Source: Cytidiella melzeri
Lineage: Eukaryota > Basidiomycota > Agaricomycetes > Polyporales > Irpicaceae
Assembly: GCA_022592445.1 (NCBI GenBank)
Contig: JABYQR010000130.1
Span: 47,619-111,618, forward strand
Length of the DNA: 64,000 bases
Direction of reading: 5' to 3'
This document shows, in pieces, positions 44,877 through 56,975 of the stretch; position 1 is the first letter of the stretch, and each line of letters begins with the position of its first letter. Made by a program: the position numbers and the translations under genes. The notes under the pieces are model-generated. The model saw only the letters and a list, made by a program, of their open reading frames with translations, searched no databases and was not told where the DNA came from.

Positions 44877-46563
44877 CTATAGTTCATCTTTTGTGTGGGT
44901 GGTTTCAGTAGGACCTGTCGCGCTCACAGACCCTGTCTCCGTGCTCTGTTCGTCCTCCACCGACCCCGCCGACAAAGTTGCCTCAGCGGCAACAGGCTCA
45001 GCAGCGGGCGTTCCCGACGGCGTAGGCGTACGAGGCTGTTTGAGATCCGCAGGGGCAACGTACACACTCTCCTGCTTGCCGTCCCCTCCGCCCGTCTTCC
45101 TATGCTTCGGCGCATTGGCACTCTTCTCCGCGGCCTCGCGCTGCGCTCTCAAAATTTTGTGTATCGGGTCTTCGACTCTGTCATCCATCTTCACCTCCTC
45201 CTCGTCCTCCTCCTCCGCCGCTTCGCCGTCCTTCTTCTTCAGCGGCACTTGACCCATCATCCCGGGGAACCCATGCTTCCCGTGAAAGTCGGCCCCGTGT
45301 CCCTGCTTTATTGCCTCCTCAAAGTCGATCATATCAGAAAACCCTCCGTGCGCGAGCGCCATCCGCTGCGCCTCCTGTTTTCGCTCAATCTCGAGCAGAG
45401 TCTCGTCCGGCACGAACTCCTCTTGCTTCGCCTCCTCGTTGACGAGACGCAAGTCTGCAGTGCCATCTACCACGCTGTCGAAGAACTTGGACAGCGAGTC
45501 GTACTTGAGGAGACCTGCAGCGAACAAACAAACAAACAAACAAGATTTGAGATCAGCCATCGTCCAAACATTTTCGCACGGTCTCAAAGGCACCCACCTT
45601 CGTATCGTACAAAGCTTTTCTCTCCTGCAGGGTAGAGCAAGACTTTAGATGAGCCCTTCTCGCCCTTCTCGAGACCCCACGCAACAGAGCTCCTTCCACG
45701 ACGATCACGATGGACGGTAAACTTGATGTGATCTTTGTACTTGTTACTCAGCACAGACCACAGCAGGGGTATGCCCTTGCCCTGGTTGAAGAGCACTGCT
45801 CGAGGTTTGTCCGCGTTCTGCAATCAGATGCTGTTTCATGAACAACAGGCCCAAGGGAAGGGAGCTCATGTTCAGGCAGATACGTACCGCTTCAACCCAG
45901 GCTGGTATGTCCTCGAGCTTGTAGATCTTCTTGATCCCGTGCGGGATATTCCGAATTGCCCAGTAATAGAATGCACTACCTGTGCGTTCAGGACCGTCGA
46001 AGACGAGGGGTGTTCCCCGGCCGCCGCGAGGGTACAGCTAATGTACAATCTGTCAGCCGAGGGCACGCGTGGGAGATTCAAAATCAGAGAAGACGTGCCT
46101 TTACGGTTGGGAAACCTGACACACCCTGTTCTGAACATAACCGCTTGTTGCTATCTTTGTCACAGTCAACTGCGTAGGTAGGGACCAGGGGGTACAGACC
46201 GAGAGCAGCTTTGGAATACTCTGGTGCCATCCTTTGGCAATGCTGCAGTCGCATTTGTGTCAGCCTAGGATATCATGCCATGCTATGCGAGAGGAAGGCG
46301 TCGGGAACCCTCTTGGGGAACTATACATACCCCACACCAAGGCGCTACGAACGCCACAACGCTGGTTTGCTACGAACATGATCTGTGAGCACGACTGACG
46401 AGTAGAGAGCGCAGAGAACATGGCTTACGTTTTCTTTCATTGCTGCCTTGAACCCCTTTGCGTCAATCATCTTCACCAACGAGTCCTTGGGGAATATACC
46501 CGCCGAAACCAAGGCCGGTGCCAACGCGAGGGACACCGCGAGGAGTTGTGGAACCCACATCAT
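44877..46563 (-). CDS. ER protein disulfide isomerase-like protein (thioredoxin domain, KDEL)
   Basis: Start taken at 46563 (MMWVPQLLAVSLALAPALVS signal peptide); an ATG 18 nt upstream is also in frame. An a-type thioredoxin domain follows: TSVVAFVAPWCG, split by an intron from HCQRMAPEYSKAAL, gives the redox CGHC site. Next are YAVDCDKDSNKRLC, GVSGFPTVK (the cis-Pro loop) and LYPRGGRGTPLVFDGPERTG. A second thioredoxin-like domain without a CxxC reads KPRAVLFNQGKGIPLLWSVL and VLLYPAGEKSFVRYEG. A long acidic/charged C-terminal region ends TTHTKDEL at the stop 44877-44879, a classic ER-retention signal. Architecture resembles P5/Mpd1-type isomerases that make or rearrange disulfides in secretory proteins. 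One intron (46038-46098) has a GC-AG border (AAAG|GCACGT). Confidence 0.88.
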
Positions 46564-46581
46564 TGTCGATGTTGTACACAA

Positions 46582-47901
46582 TCTACAGTATGCTGTTCCT
46601 CAGATGAGATGAGAACAAAAAGCTCGAGTAGTCAGAGTCAGAGTAGGGAGAGTGCGCCGGGATGTGTCTCAGAACAGAGAGAGAGAGAGAGACAAGTTAT
46701 AGATCTTGCAGACGTGGAACGCGCTGACGTGGCTGAATTGCAACGCCTCATTTTCCCACCGCCCCGGAGTGGTCTCTGTCGTTACCGACGGCTACGAGAG
46801 GACAGGCCGACGGTGTTTCCCCACGCACAGCGTATCGGAGGCGTTGTGTGGGAGTGTAGGTGGGACGGAGGCGACCTCTGGTACTTTCCACGGTCAGGTA
46901 GGAATCTGGCTGGCTGGAGGCCCTGTTGGGGGTCCTGGCACATGCTCTGTGGTTGTTCTCTCGTACTTGCGCATGTTACTGTGGTTGATTTGGAGGGCGT
47001 ATATTGACAATAAGTTGGGCGAAAGACAGACGAGATATCCTTGCGATGACAGGCAGCAGCAGCTTGGCGAGGCAAGAGCGTGTTGGCGGACCCCGGATAC
47101 TTCCCTTCGCTGCGAATGGCCACCGCGAGCGCCTCCACCACGGCATGCTGGATCCTTCAAGTTGCAATCTCAAGTGGGCATTCACGTTGTCTGCCAGTAT
47201 TCCAAGAACCCGTGCGACTTGTCTCCATAGTAAGTCACAGCTGCTTTACTTTCCATGCTACGCTGCTCAAAGCACACGTATACGGAATAGACTCGTGAGA
47301 ATACAACAGGCTCTACTTTTCCATTGCAGCTTCTTGTCTGCGTGGTCCAACCGCGTGCGGCGATGCAGTAAGATACAAGGCAACCGCATACCGAATGAGC
47401 TATGGTACAGGGCCACGCCGTACTAGTAGAGGCAAGTACAATGTTCCTGTCAACTTTTGCTGCTAAATTACGACTTTTGACGTCGGTTCTTAGGTGCACG
47501 AGCAGTGAGAGCTCCGCTCTTCTGGCTATCTAGCCTTTTGGTGAGAGGTATGGCGGCGGGAAATCGCGTCGTCCTCCACACCACAGAAACGATGGATTCT
47601 ACATGGCCGACAACCGCGAAACTTTTACGTGGATCCTTCGGACCGGTCTCTGCTCTAAACTCCAAAAACAGGCTCAGATCTGGCGTGTCCATATGTGCGT
47701 GGAATTGATTAGTGCTTATGGAAGACGATGGCTTTGCGCTGGCCACTGTGAGCAACTAAATGACGTATTTTACCGCTGGGTCTTCAAAACTAATCCAGCA
47801 GTCGCTGTCGCCACATCGCGCTGGACGTGAGGGCGCTCTGGTTGAATGTGTATAAGATACGGCGTTGTTGTCGAAAACCTTCCAGCGCGTTGTTCTCGCC
47901 T
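46582..47901. other. Gene-free stretch between PDI-like and hydrolase genes
   Basis: Head-to-head interval of 1.3 kb with no supported gene. A (GA)n run occurs at about 46676-46692. Open frames such as 46706-47230 (+) have no recognisable content. Confidence 0.35.
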
Positions 47902-49141
47902 ATGCCCACTATTCCGGTCAATAAAGACGGAGCCGTCCTTTACTATGAGGACTCTGGAGCACCCGAGGGTGCTCTAGACTATTCTACCATTATCATCACC
48001 CACGGGCTGTTGTTTCACGGTGGTGGGCATTTTCATCGCACTCTGTCATCTTGCTGATCCAAGCGCACCTTCGCAGCCGTTTTCCGACCGTTGTTCGCAC
48101 ATGCATCTGCTCAAAACCTTCGTATCGTCGTCGTAAATCAAAGAGACTACCCAGGATCCTCCCTCCTCAACGAGCCCGAGCTGGCCAGAGTCTTGTCGCA
48201 GGAGCCGGAGGAGCAGGCAGCCGCATTGCGTGGTCAGGGAGTTGAACTCGCCACTTTCATCGCTCACTTTATCGAGGCAGAAAAGGTCCCGGTGCCAACG
48301 GTTGTCGATGGCAAGGACGTCGGCGGAATCTCATTCCTCGCTTGGTCGCAGGGCAACAGTGTACTGCTGTCTTTTCTCTCCAACATATCGTTGCTAGATG
48401 CTCACACCAGCACTCTCCTAGAGCGCTACATGCGTACCATATTCATTTATGGCAGGTCTCGTCTCCACTGTCTTCCGTAGTTATTGATGAACGAGCACGC
48501 TATTTTTATGCAGACCCTCCCTCCTGGGTCCTCGGATATCCCACACCTCCAGGACTGACCACACCCATCCACGGCCCACTCTCAGTCGAAGTCTCTGAGA
48601 AGGCCAAGAAATTCGGCGAATGCGTCGGTACTTACTACAACCCCTTGGAAGAACATGACATCACCGTAGATGCCTTACTCAACCGCTACGACATGCATTC
48701 CGCCACCGGGGAGGCCAAATACCTCTGCACGACCTCCCGAATCCCAAATAGCGAGTTAGATGCGCTGATAGCCCCAGAGATTTTCCCTCGCGCCGGCGTC
48801 GCCTTGGCATTCGCGTCAGAGGTGTACGACGAGTGCTTTCAGAGAGCGCTATGTGACACAGAAGGCAGGTGGAGCCATCTGAGGGTTGTCTCCATATGGC
48901 CGAATATGTCTGTCTGGCCTTGTACTCTGGCTGGGAAAGTGATGGCAGACAGGATGACGAGCCCGCCGACAAAGTGGAAGGTGCGCAGGGATGTTGACAG
49001 GGTGTGGATTAAAGGTGCCAACCATTTCGTGAGTGGTTATTTTCGATTGAGGTTTGTGTGCGGAAGGTTGATGATAGTGGTTTGTAGTTTCACTATGAGG
49101 AGCCGGACAAGTTTCTTCATGTGCTGGCGAGTTACGTCTAA
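47902..49141 (+). CDS. Alpha/beta-hydrolase fold protein
   Basis: The ATG at 47902 gives MPTIPVNKDGAVLYYEDSGA. The HG oxyanion motif (IIITHGLLFHG) is followed, after a short intron, by AVFRPLFAHASAQNLRIVVV, NQRDYPGSS, and the nucleophile elbow FLAWSQGNSV (Ser near 48350). After a second intron, DPPSWVLGYPTPPGLTTPIH and a cap region follow. GANHF carries the likely catalytic His near 49023, and after a last intron FHYEEPDKFLHVLASYV ends at 49139-49141. The elbow reads A-W-S-Q-G where most members have G-x-S-x-G, which is tolerated in the fold. About 340 residues. Substrate unknown; no signal peptide, so probably cytosolic. This family is frequent in agaricomycetes. Confidence 0.78.
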
Positions 49142-49443
49142 TCAGCATTTGACAGTCTCCCGCGTGTCGGATTACTTGGTTTTATGAGCATCACTTCTAT
49201 GTGTGGCTAGCGTTGATGTCTATGGTTCACTCAAGGCGCTGCCGCGCTTTTTGTTTAGCACTATTTGTACTACACTACCATGGTGGCATATGATTTTGTA
49301 ATTTGACTGCATTTCCTAGGCTACTGCACTGGCAATGGCTTATTTAAATGTGCATCAATGTGCTAACTGGTGGTTTGTTATTCCTTTTGATTACGATTCC
49401 TGAAGAATGAAGTAAAGTTGTTCCAGTGCAGGCAACTGCTTTG
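49142..49443. other. Intergenic, no gene seen
   Basis: 3' flank of the hydrolase gene up to the hAT insertion site. Confidence 0.4.
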
Positions 49444-49451
49444 ATGTCCCC
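49444..49451. repeat. Left 8-bp target-site duplication of hAT element
   Basis: ATGTCCCC, repeated exactly at 53727-53734. Confidence 0.9.
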
Positions 49452-52400
49452 TAGGGCTGTCCGCCGTCACCGTAATTTTCGTAAATACGGTATCCGTAAT
49501 ACGGCCACCGTACCCGTACCGTTGCGAGCAAATACGTGCCCGTATAGACTCCGTAAACGATACGGGTCCCTCCCGTATGACGGTCTTGAAGACGGCGCCG
49601 TGTACGGCATTTACGGTTGTGTACGGATGATTTCTACGCCGTGGGAATGTCAGAGATTCCTCACAGTGCAAGCCACCAAGGCTTCGTAGCCGCATTATCA
49701 ACCCAATCTCAGTCATCAATGCATCAACGCTGAATGACGAGTTATGTCGGCGAGCGTGTACTACTTCGCGCTTCGCTGAGGTAGCCAAGACGCGTTCGAT
49801 GAATGATCATTGCTAAATTGCACCAAGACATTTTTTGGGCGACTTTTTTTTTGCTGTGGTGAAAGATTATAAAGTCAGTAGTTTGGTAGGCAACCTCTCC
49901 AGCAAACAGCTTTTCCTCACAATGGCTGACCAGTGCGCTTTACGCGCAGACGGCACTCTCAAGGATGCGTCTGAAATCACCTTCTATAATGATGCTGGCG
50001 ACACGACACCCATCTCTGGTCCGGCCAGCCTGCAGAACATCACATTGCCAGATTTTCCTGTTGCCGAAAACACGCCAGGTAAGTATATTCATCCGGTGAT
50101 TTACAATGCTTTAATGACTTCTTTGCATACAGAGGGTCGAGGTCACCGGAAAAAGTCCACCGCAAAGCTCAACGCATCTTTGCGTGCCGAGCAAGAAAAT
50201 GAGGATGGTCTCCTCATCAAACCAAAGCCCCGTGGTGCCCGACGCACTGCCAAGAAGCAGCCCACCCATGAAGCAAACCATGCACCAAACATTGGCGAGC
50301 CTATCTTGCTCGACGGTGAGGGCGACAACGACGAAGACGACGAAGACTTCATATTAGTCGACGATGACGACGATGCACCCGATCTTTTGACTTGCACTGA
50401 CTCTGACGACAGCGGTGATGGAGATCTTGAGGATGACGATGACGAGACTTTCTTTGGGATAAGCCCAGCAGAGGTACAGTTTATTTGCATTTTAGGATAA
50501 ATATTGCTCATTGTACTTACAGGCGGCTGATATCCTGCCGTCCAAGACCTTTGTTGACGGCTCCGCCAAAGTTCAAGCACGAACTCGTCAAGACGCCATC
50601 AAGCGCAAGCAAGCTCGCTCATCCGCGTGCGACGTTGACTCGACGGGGCCTTCCGCCAAACGCGCAAGAGCATCTAAGAGTGCCTCGACTATGTCTATTT
50701 GTGATACCGCCGGCTCTGAGTCGACGCCCTCCAAGGTTTGTAGTTTTACTGTCTTCAAACACAAACTGGTTTCAGATGTATTTAACAGACTACAAAGCGC
50801 AATCCCGCTTATCTTTTCTATGAAGAAGTTAACCAGAACGCGAATGGTGATAAAGGTAATCCGGGTGATAAACATTACAAGTGCTACCATGGTCAACGCA
50901 AGGTTTTGACCATCACAAAAGCTATGCGCTCGTCGCTAAACGGTTTGTCATTCCACATATTTCATTCCTTGTGCCACATTATTAATGAATAATTATTAGG
51001 GCTTATTTTACATCTCAAGACACACTTTCCTGCAATGCATCGTTTGTACCTCGTTCTTAAGGTGCGGACCGACCCTCCAACAATTGAGGAAATATCCATT
51101 GCCCAGGCGAAGACGACGCTAGACCCTCAGAGCGCTCAGCAGTATGTTGCCGGACTTGAAGCAGCAACTGCAAATATTGTCGCTGCATTTCAACAGCAAG
51201 TTGTTCGAGAAAAGGTTAGTTCTTACATAAATCTCTTTTTGTTCTATCATCTGATCATCACGTAGGGCGACTGGAATCAGGTGCACTTCGAACATCTATT
51301 AGCGGAGTGGATTGTAGCATGCGATCAGCCCTTCGACGAGGTTGATAAACCTCAATTTCGCCGCCTCCTCCAGTATACGCACCATCCTTCTCCCAACCCC
51401 CTTCAAATTCCTCATCGCGGTGCTGTACGCTCACGAGTCATGAAAATGGGAGAGGATACCGTGCACTCGCTACGTGCGATGTTTAAAGTGAGCTCATTCA
51501 TTATTATTCATTATTTTCATTTGGTTGAACTTGGTTTACATCAGAAACTCAAGAGCAAGGTTAGTCTGTCCCTCGACGCGTGGACTTCGAGCAACGGTTA
51601 CGCCTTTTTGGCGATTATTGCACATTATATCACGAACGATGGGGAGCTTGGTAAGCTGTGTCTCTCTGTCTGCTGTTCATGGTGTTCTGACAGGCTTCAT
51701 CGGGTTTTAGAGGAATTGCTCATCAACTTTCGGGAATTATCTGGGGAACACTCGGGGGAGAATATGGCAGAAGCCGTTTGGGCTACGCTTGAGCTCTATG
51801 GGCTAGCGGGTCGTGTGAGTACATCCTTCTCATCTCAATTGGCGCGTGGATAATAACTGCAAGGATACATAGATTATGGCCATCACCATGGACAATGCTT
51901 CTAATAATGACACTTTGATGCGCTCCTTGGAGGAGCGCTGTATAGAGCAAGGGATTGATTTCTCTGCGTCGGAGGCGCGTATGCGGTGCATGCCACACAC
52001 TATTCATCTCGCGGCGCTGAAGGCAATTTAAATTACTTTATTGCACACATCATCTCCTAATAATGACTGGTTGATAGCTTCTCGAAGGTATCGGAGCTAT
52101 TTCCTCTGTGAATCGCAAGCAAGCTGTGGGCCAACAAGGGGTCTATCAGGAATCGGCTACGGCACCAGTGGATCGCGAGCACGACGATGACGGAATAGAA
52201 GCCGACGAAACATGTCCCCCCGAAGACGTGCTCAACTCAACATTTTCTGCCGTTGACAAAGTCTGTAACTTTAATTGATCGTCGTAGTCACTCCATCTCA
52301 CTGTGATTTAGCTGCGGACTATCGTCCGTGCTGTGCGCGTTAGCCCACAGCGCCGGCAAGCTTGGCTCAGCGAGGTTTCTGCACAACTTCGTCTGATTGG

Positions 52401-53726
52401 CAGTAAAGACATTGCCTTGATGCTCATCCTCGACGTCAAGACGCGATGGTCTTCAACACACCAGATGCTGCGTGAGTACCTTGCCGAATGGCTTTCTTGC
52501 GCAGTACCTCTGATTCAAGTGTCCTTCAGGTCGCGCTCTCGATAACCGAACAGCTGTTGATGAATATGTCAACTCGCGCTACCGCGAGCTTGGAAAGTTC
52601 GAACTCGACGATACTGATTGGGCTGCCATCAGCATGGTCACATCGTGGCTCAAAGTGTTTCGTTCAGCAACCACAGACATGTCCGCAACGAAACAACCCA
52701 TGCTCTCAACGACTCATGCTATCTTTCGTGGGCTCCAGGATCATCTTAAAGCTATCCTGCGTGATTTGCCAAGCTCAACCCCAGCGCAGCTCAAGCGAGC
52801 TCTTACGGATGCCCACCGCAAGCTCAGTGATTACTACCTGAAGTACGACGAGTCTCCCTTTTACACATGGGCAGCTAGTAAGTCTACTTCCATTGATACT
52901 CGACACAGTCCATTCATAGCAAACTAGTTCTCGATCCACGGATCGGCTATGAACGACTTCGAGAGGATTACGCAAATGACCCAACGCTGCTGGAGTATCT
53001 TGAAGAGTCAAAGAAGGACCTTCATGGGTACTTTCTCAAGCATTACAAGCGCGCCTCGTCCTCTTCTGCTGTTTCCGGGATTTCGGCAGCCCCACCGACT
53101 CGTCGTTCTGTTCCACGCGGCTCGCCTCAAAAAGTTAATTTCACAGCTCGCTACCAAGTGAAGGAGCGCGTTGATCTCGATCAATTTCTCGAGTTCCTAA
53201 AGCTACCCCAGGAAAACTTTGACACATGTAATCCCATTAAATGGTGGGTAGGCCGCGAATCACAATTTCCCGACCTCTTCCCGTGTGCTCGCGATATTTT
53301 TACGATACCCGGTGCGTATCTAGACTCACCGCTTCAAGTTGATGCACTACTTACAAGTGTTTGGGGTTCTAAGGCTCAGCTGTTGCCGTCGAACACATTT
53401 TTTCCGGTGGCCGCGACACAATTTCTCTTCGTCGAGCTAGTCTCAAGCCTGAGACCATCAGGACATTGATGATCGTGAAGCAACAACTTAAGGTTGCTCA
53501 GAAGGCGGTCAAAGATCTGGTCGGCAGGTCCGGCGTAGAGTAAATTTAATAAAACTACCTGCCCGTATGCCTCGTAAAGACCGTTTTGTACCCGTATAAT
53601 ACACCGTACCGTACCGTTCAAGGTCCTAGCTTGATCTTATACGGTACGGGTGTCCCCGTGTCGTACCCGTACACTACCCGTCAAGTTTACAGCCGTACCC
53701 GTTTACGGGTACGGTGAACAGCCCTA
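49452..53726 (+). mobile_element. Complete hAT-superfamily DNA transposon
   Basis: Termini TAGGGCTGT...ACAGCCCTA form an inverted repeat of about 9 bp, continuing imperfectly (CCGCCGTCACCGTAA against CACCGTACCCGTAA). An exact 8-bp duplication (ATGTCCCC) flanks the 4,275-bp element. Both subterminal regions (49452-49620 and 53555-53715) are packed with CCGTA/TACGG words in both orientations, as expected for transposase-binding arrays. A full transposase gene lies inside. All hAT hallmarks are present: 8-bp duplication, short TIRs and a transposase with a C-terminal dimerisation domain. Confidence 0.93.
49922..53543 (+). CDS. hAT transposase (BED-type finger, RNase H-like core, dimerisation domain)
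   Basis: About 12-13 exons. The N-terminus starts MADQCALRADGT. A very acidic segment follows (DGEGDNDEDDEDFILVDDDD). A BED-like finger reads DKHYKCYHGQRKVLTI, then LILHLKTHFPAMH across an intron. Then come VVREKGDWNQVHFEHLLAEW and the RNase H-like core SLDAWTSSNGYAFLAIIAHY, ITMDNASNNDTLMRSLEERC, MRCMPHTIHLAALK, and ILDVKTRWSSTHQML. A helical insertion is followed by the C-terminal dimerisation motif AVAVEHIFSGGRDTISLRRA and SLKPETIRTLM, and the stop is at 53541-53543. I found no frameshift or stop inside exons, so it may encode an active enzyme. One intron starts with GC (LAALK|GCAATT at 52023). Confidence 0.88.
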
Positions 53727-53734
53727 ATGTCCCC
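53727..53734. repeat. Right 8-bp target-site duplication of hAT element
   Basis: ATGTCCCC, identical to 49444-49451. Confidence 0.9.
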
Positions 53735-53799
53735 GTAGATGTAATGCTACTGTCCCCCAAAGTGTGGAAATGTGATGGCAAATACATTTGGTAACAGTT

Positions 53800-54010
53800 T
53801 CTGTGTTGTATTTTCAGCTTTCCACTTGATTTTGCTTGTATCTGTCTGTTCCCCCCGCCTGCCTTTTGTCATTCCGTGCGGATTCCCCGTTTCAGAATAT
53901 CCACTTCCATCTTTTCTGTTTTGGTAAAACAATATAAAACCCATGTATTCCCATAGCCACTCAACAACATTGCCCTCATCCCCTTTGAGCCTTTTTTTGG
54001 ATGTGCAGAG
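53800..54010. repeat. Dispersed repeat, inverted partner of 23880-24025
   Basis: Diverged reverse-orientation match to the stretch inside the Mutator-like element at 24 kb; shared words include GTCATTCCG and ACTCAA(T/C)AACATTG. Confidence 0.55.
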
Positions 54011-54089
54011 AAAGTGTAGTGTATACAAACGAAGAATAATATTATTAATACTACGCCTAGCCTAAAGAATACTTCCCACGTTTTTGGTA

Positions 54090-54540
54090 ACTCACTGCTC
54101 GCAAACATTCCTGTTGCTGCCTCCTCGGCCTTTCCTCGCTGTGTTCCCGTCCTATCCTCGCTGTGGTATATGTTCCCTCCCATTGTCTTCGCCGTGCTCG
54201 CTGTTATCCTCGCTGTGTTCCCTCCCATCGTGCTCGCCGTCGCTGTGTTCCCTCCCAGTGTTCCCGTCCTATCCTCGCTGTAGTATATGTTCAGTCCCAT
54301 CGTCCTCGCCGTGCTCGCTGTTGACAACAGCGAGCATGTACATCTGTCATAGTACATCTGTCATATCACCTACGAGCTTGATACTGTGTATTAGCCACTC
54401 AATCTACTACAGAAGTACCGTGTATTAGCCACTCAATCTACTACACAAGTGATCTCCTACGAGCTTCATACCGTGCTTTCCAAATCTACTTCCCTGTTAC
54501 TTATGAGCCACTCGATCTACTACAGAAGTGATCTGTTCAC
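54090..54540 (+). repeat. Complex tandem repeats
   Basis: 54110-54325: about two copies of a roughly 115-bp unit built from CCTCGCTGT and TGTTCCCTCCCATCGT words. 54346-54375: TACATCTGTCATA twice. 54392-54540: AGCCACTCAATCTACTACAG-type unit three times (about 54392, 54428 and 54505) with CTACGAGCTT(G/C)ATAC between. No coding content. Open frames here are simply repeat read-through. Confidence 0.65.
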
Positions 54541-55879
54541 CATGCAGAATACCTACCGATCAACCACAGCTAACACTAACAAACGCGATATACTGCCGTA
54601 CACATATCATCACAATACTCGTGCGTTCAGCCACGCACGGAACATGTCAATTCCATGTTCACCATGGTATGCCTGGGCAGTACTGACACTTGCAAACCAA
54701 ATTACACTGCTGACACCTGTGCCCGAGTGTCTTACAAATTAGTTGCATAGAACATGAGAGATCTGTCATACCGTAAAAACTCTGTACCTGTAGGCACTGC
54801 AACCACCTCTATGTCTGAGGTGACGTTGGGACGTGAAAGCATCACCACAGTGATGTTGGGGACGAGGACCGCTAGTTCATGCAGAATATAAGTACAATTT
54901 GACGCGTTGTGAAGTACCCTCATTAGACCACCAAAGTCCGTCAGGCTGCTATAGCTTCTGATTACAATAATGAATTCCTATCGAGTCCGCCTACCATTAC
55001 GCCGTAAAGAGGGTCACTAGATGAACTACGACAACCCCTGCTGAAGATCATGACAGCACAAATCTCATCTTACGAGATCGCGCGGTGAATGGTGTACACC
55101 CTGTTCAAGCCCGTCGGTGGCAAATGAGGCAGATATCATATTGACACCCGAACTGTACTGTACTACTAGTACACTAGTTCATGTCATGGTACAAAAACAA
55201 GTACTCAGCGATAGTTAGCACTAGCTACCTCTGTGACTTGACTTGAGAACTCACCGCTGCACATACAAAGCTAAGCACCCATTTACCACATCCGCTCGGC
55301 ATCCCCACCTCTGTCACCATGGCCAAATAGTCCACATACACGCCTCTAGAGTCAGAGCAGTCAGCGGCAGATGTGCTGTTTGAATAAAGAGCGAGCCTGC
55401 GAGCGCACTAGCCAAAAAAATGCTTACTAATGAGAGGATCAAAGTTGAAGGCAGCGGGAGTGCCTACACCACTCACTTTCTCTTAAAATCCCAGACCAGC
55501 CCACCCAGCGTCCTGATGGTGGTGAGTCGTTTCCGCAACGGCTCATCACCTGACTCACAGTCCGGCCAAAACCCGCACCCTGCAATGGTCCTTGCTAGGC
55601 ACAGACCCTTGTAGCTCAAAATTTGCTCTAGATTGTCAAATTCTAGCCTGGAAGTCCCCTCGACATTGCCTCCCACGACTGCAGACTCGAGGCGCCGCTA
55701 AAGCCGGTTGCCCTCCTTGAATCTTCCATGCACGGAAAACACACAGCCACTATTGAGACGACGCGCTGCCTTCGGATCTCAAGCGCGGAAGACTGGGCGA
55801 AAGGAAGATAGCTGAAGACAACACTGGCAGGATATGCTGAGCTAGAGTACAGATAGTGAGCACCAGGGAAGTATACGCA
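54541..55879. other. Gene-free stretch in repeat-rich block
   Basis: No supported gene. A minus-strand open frame at 55473-55676 (GGNVEGTSRLEFDNLEQILS...) reads like protein and ends just inside splice-like words, but has no recognisable family and no partner exons. Confidence 0.3.
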
Positions 55880-56215
55880 CTAGGCTAGCCGAAAGCAATC
55901 CTTGTAAGGTGTTTGGACACAGCATGTAGGCACCAGGGAGCGGAGGAGGTATGCAATCCTCTGGGAGAGCGAGTGGGGACGAGGGCGTACAAAAACAGCG
56001 AACTCACTGAAAGCAATCCTTGTAAGGTAGTAAGATACAGCATAGAAGCCAGGGAGCCAGGGAGCCAGGAAGCCAGGGAGCCAGTAAAAGCCGACCCGTG
56101 CAAGAGAGCAAAGCACAGAGAGTAAGCACCAGAGGAAGCACTGCGAGACAGATGAGAGAGCCAGCAGGGACGAGGGCAGGCAAAGACAACGAACACTATT
56201 GCAGTCAACGCTGTG
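55880..56215 (+). repeat. Local direct repeats with GGGAGCCA minisatellite
   Basis: GAAAGCAATCCTTGTAAGGT occurs at about 55890 and 56010, each followed by ACAGCAT and AGGCACCAGGGAG/AAGCCAGGGAG. The array AGCCAGGGAGCCAGGGAGCC lies at about 56046-56086 with five near-identical units. GGGACGAGGGC also recurs (about 55976 and 56168). Confidence 0.65.
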
Positions 56216-56589
56216 CGAACGCTATCGCACAGAAGCCTATGAAAAGCCCTCTAGCTTTTTGGGACGAGGACAAAGATTGAGAGGTGAAGTGAGCGCGTGT
56301 TCAAAGTTTGGGACTGGAGGCTTTGGAGGCAGAGGCGCCCTGAGCATGTGACATATACTCACATGTTTACTCTCTCACGCTCAGATCTCAACCACACCTC
56401 GTTCACACGCACTCCTCTCTATCTCGTCTCTTTGCTCTTCCTCTCCATCCCATCTCTCTGCTCTCTTCCTCTCTGTCTTGTTTGGCTGTGTGTGCTTGTT
56501 GCGCATACCCTCGTCTTGTGTTAGTGTACACTTGACCGTCGAGATCACGCTACACGGGCGTGCCCTTCGAAGGACCTTTGGTACAGGCG

Positions 56590-56975
56590 CACTCCTCATC
56601 GTGGACACGCGTACAAGCACGCCTCTCGGATTTCCGTCGATTGTCCTCGTGGGTACGCTCGCGCATTTCTTGTTATAAATACGCGTACAAGCCTTTCACG
56701 CTCTTGTACAAGTCTCTTAGGTATCTGTTCAAGCATGCATCTCGGATTTTTGTGGGTCGTCGTTGTGGACACGTGTACAAGCACGTCTCTTGGATTTCCG
56801 TGGATTGTCCTCGTGGGTACGCTTGCGCATTTCTTGACACAAATACACGTACAAGCCTCTCACGCTCTTGTACAAGCCTCTCAGGTTTTTGTTCAAGCAC
56901 ACATCTCGGATTTTTGTGGGTCATCCTTGGGTACACTCGCGCACTCCTCGTTACGGATACGTGTACAAGCACACA
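56590..56975 (+). repeat. Minisatellite, about 165-bp unit, two full copies and a partial third
   Basis: The unit contains GTGGACACGTGTACAAGCAC, TCTCGGATTTCCGT, CTCGTGGGTACGCT, ACGCTCTTGTACAAG and GTTCAAGCATGCATCTCGGA. Copies run from about 56600 and about 56770, and a partial copy from about 56935. All six frames stay open through it because the unit lacks stops in several frames, so the long open frames here are not evidence of a gene. Confidence 0.7.

Noticed and set aside
44895..45635. 246-codon plus-strand frame opposite the PDI-like gene
   Set aside because: Antisense shadow of the well-supported KDEL-ending exon.
36225..46563. STT3 and the PDI-like gene as an ER glycoprotein-folding cluster
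   Set aside because: They are separated by a pectinesterase and an unknown gene, on different strands, with no shared promoter; proximity alone is not evidence.
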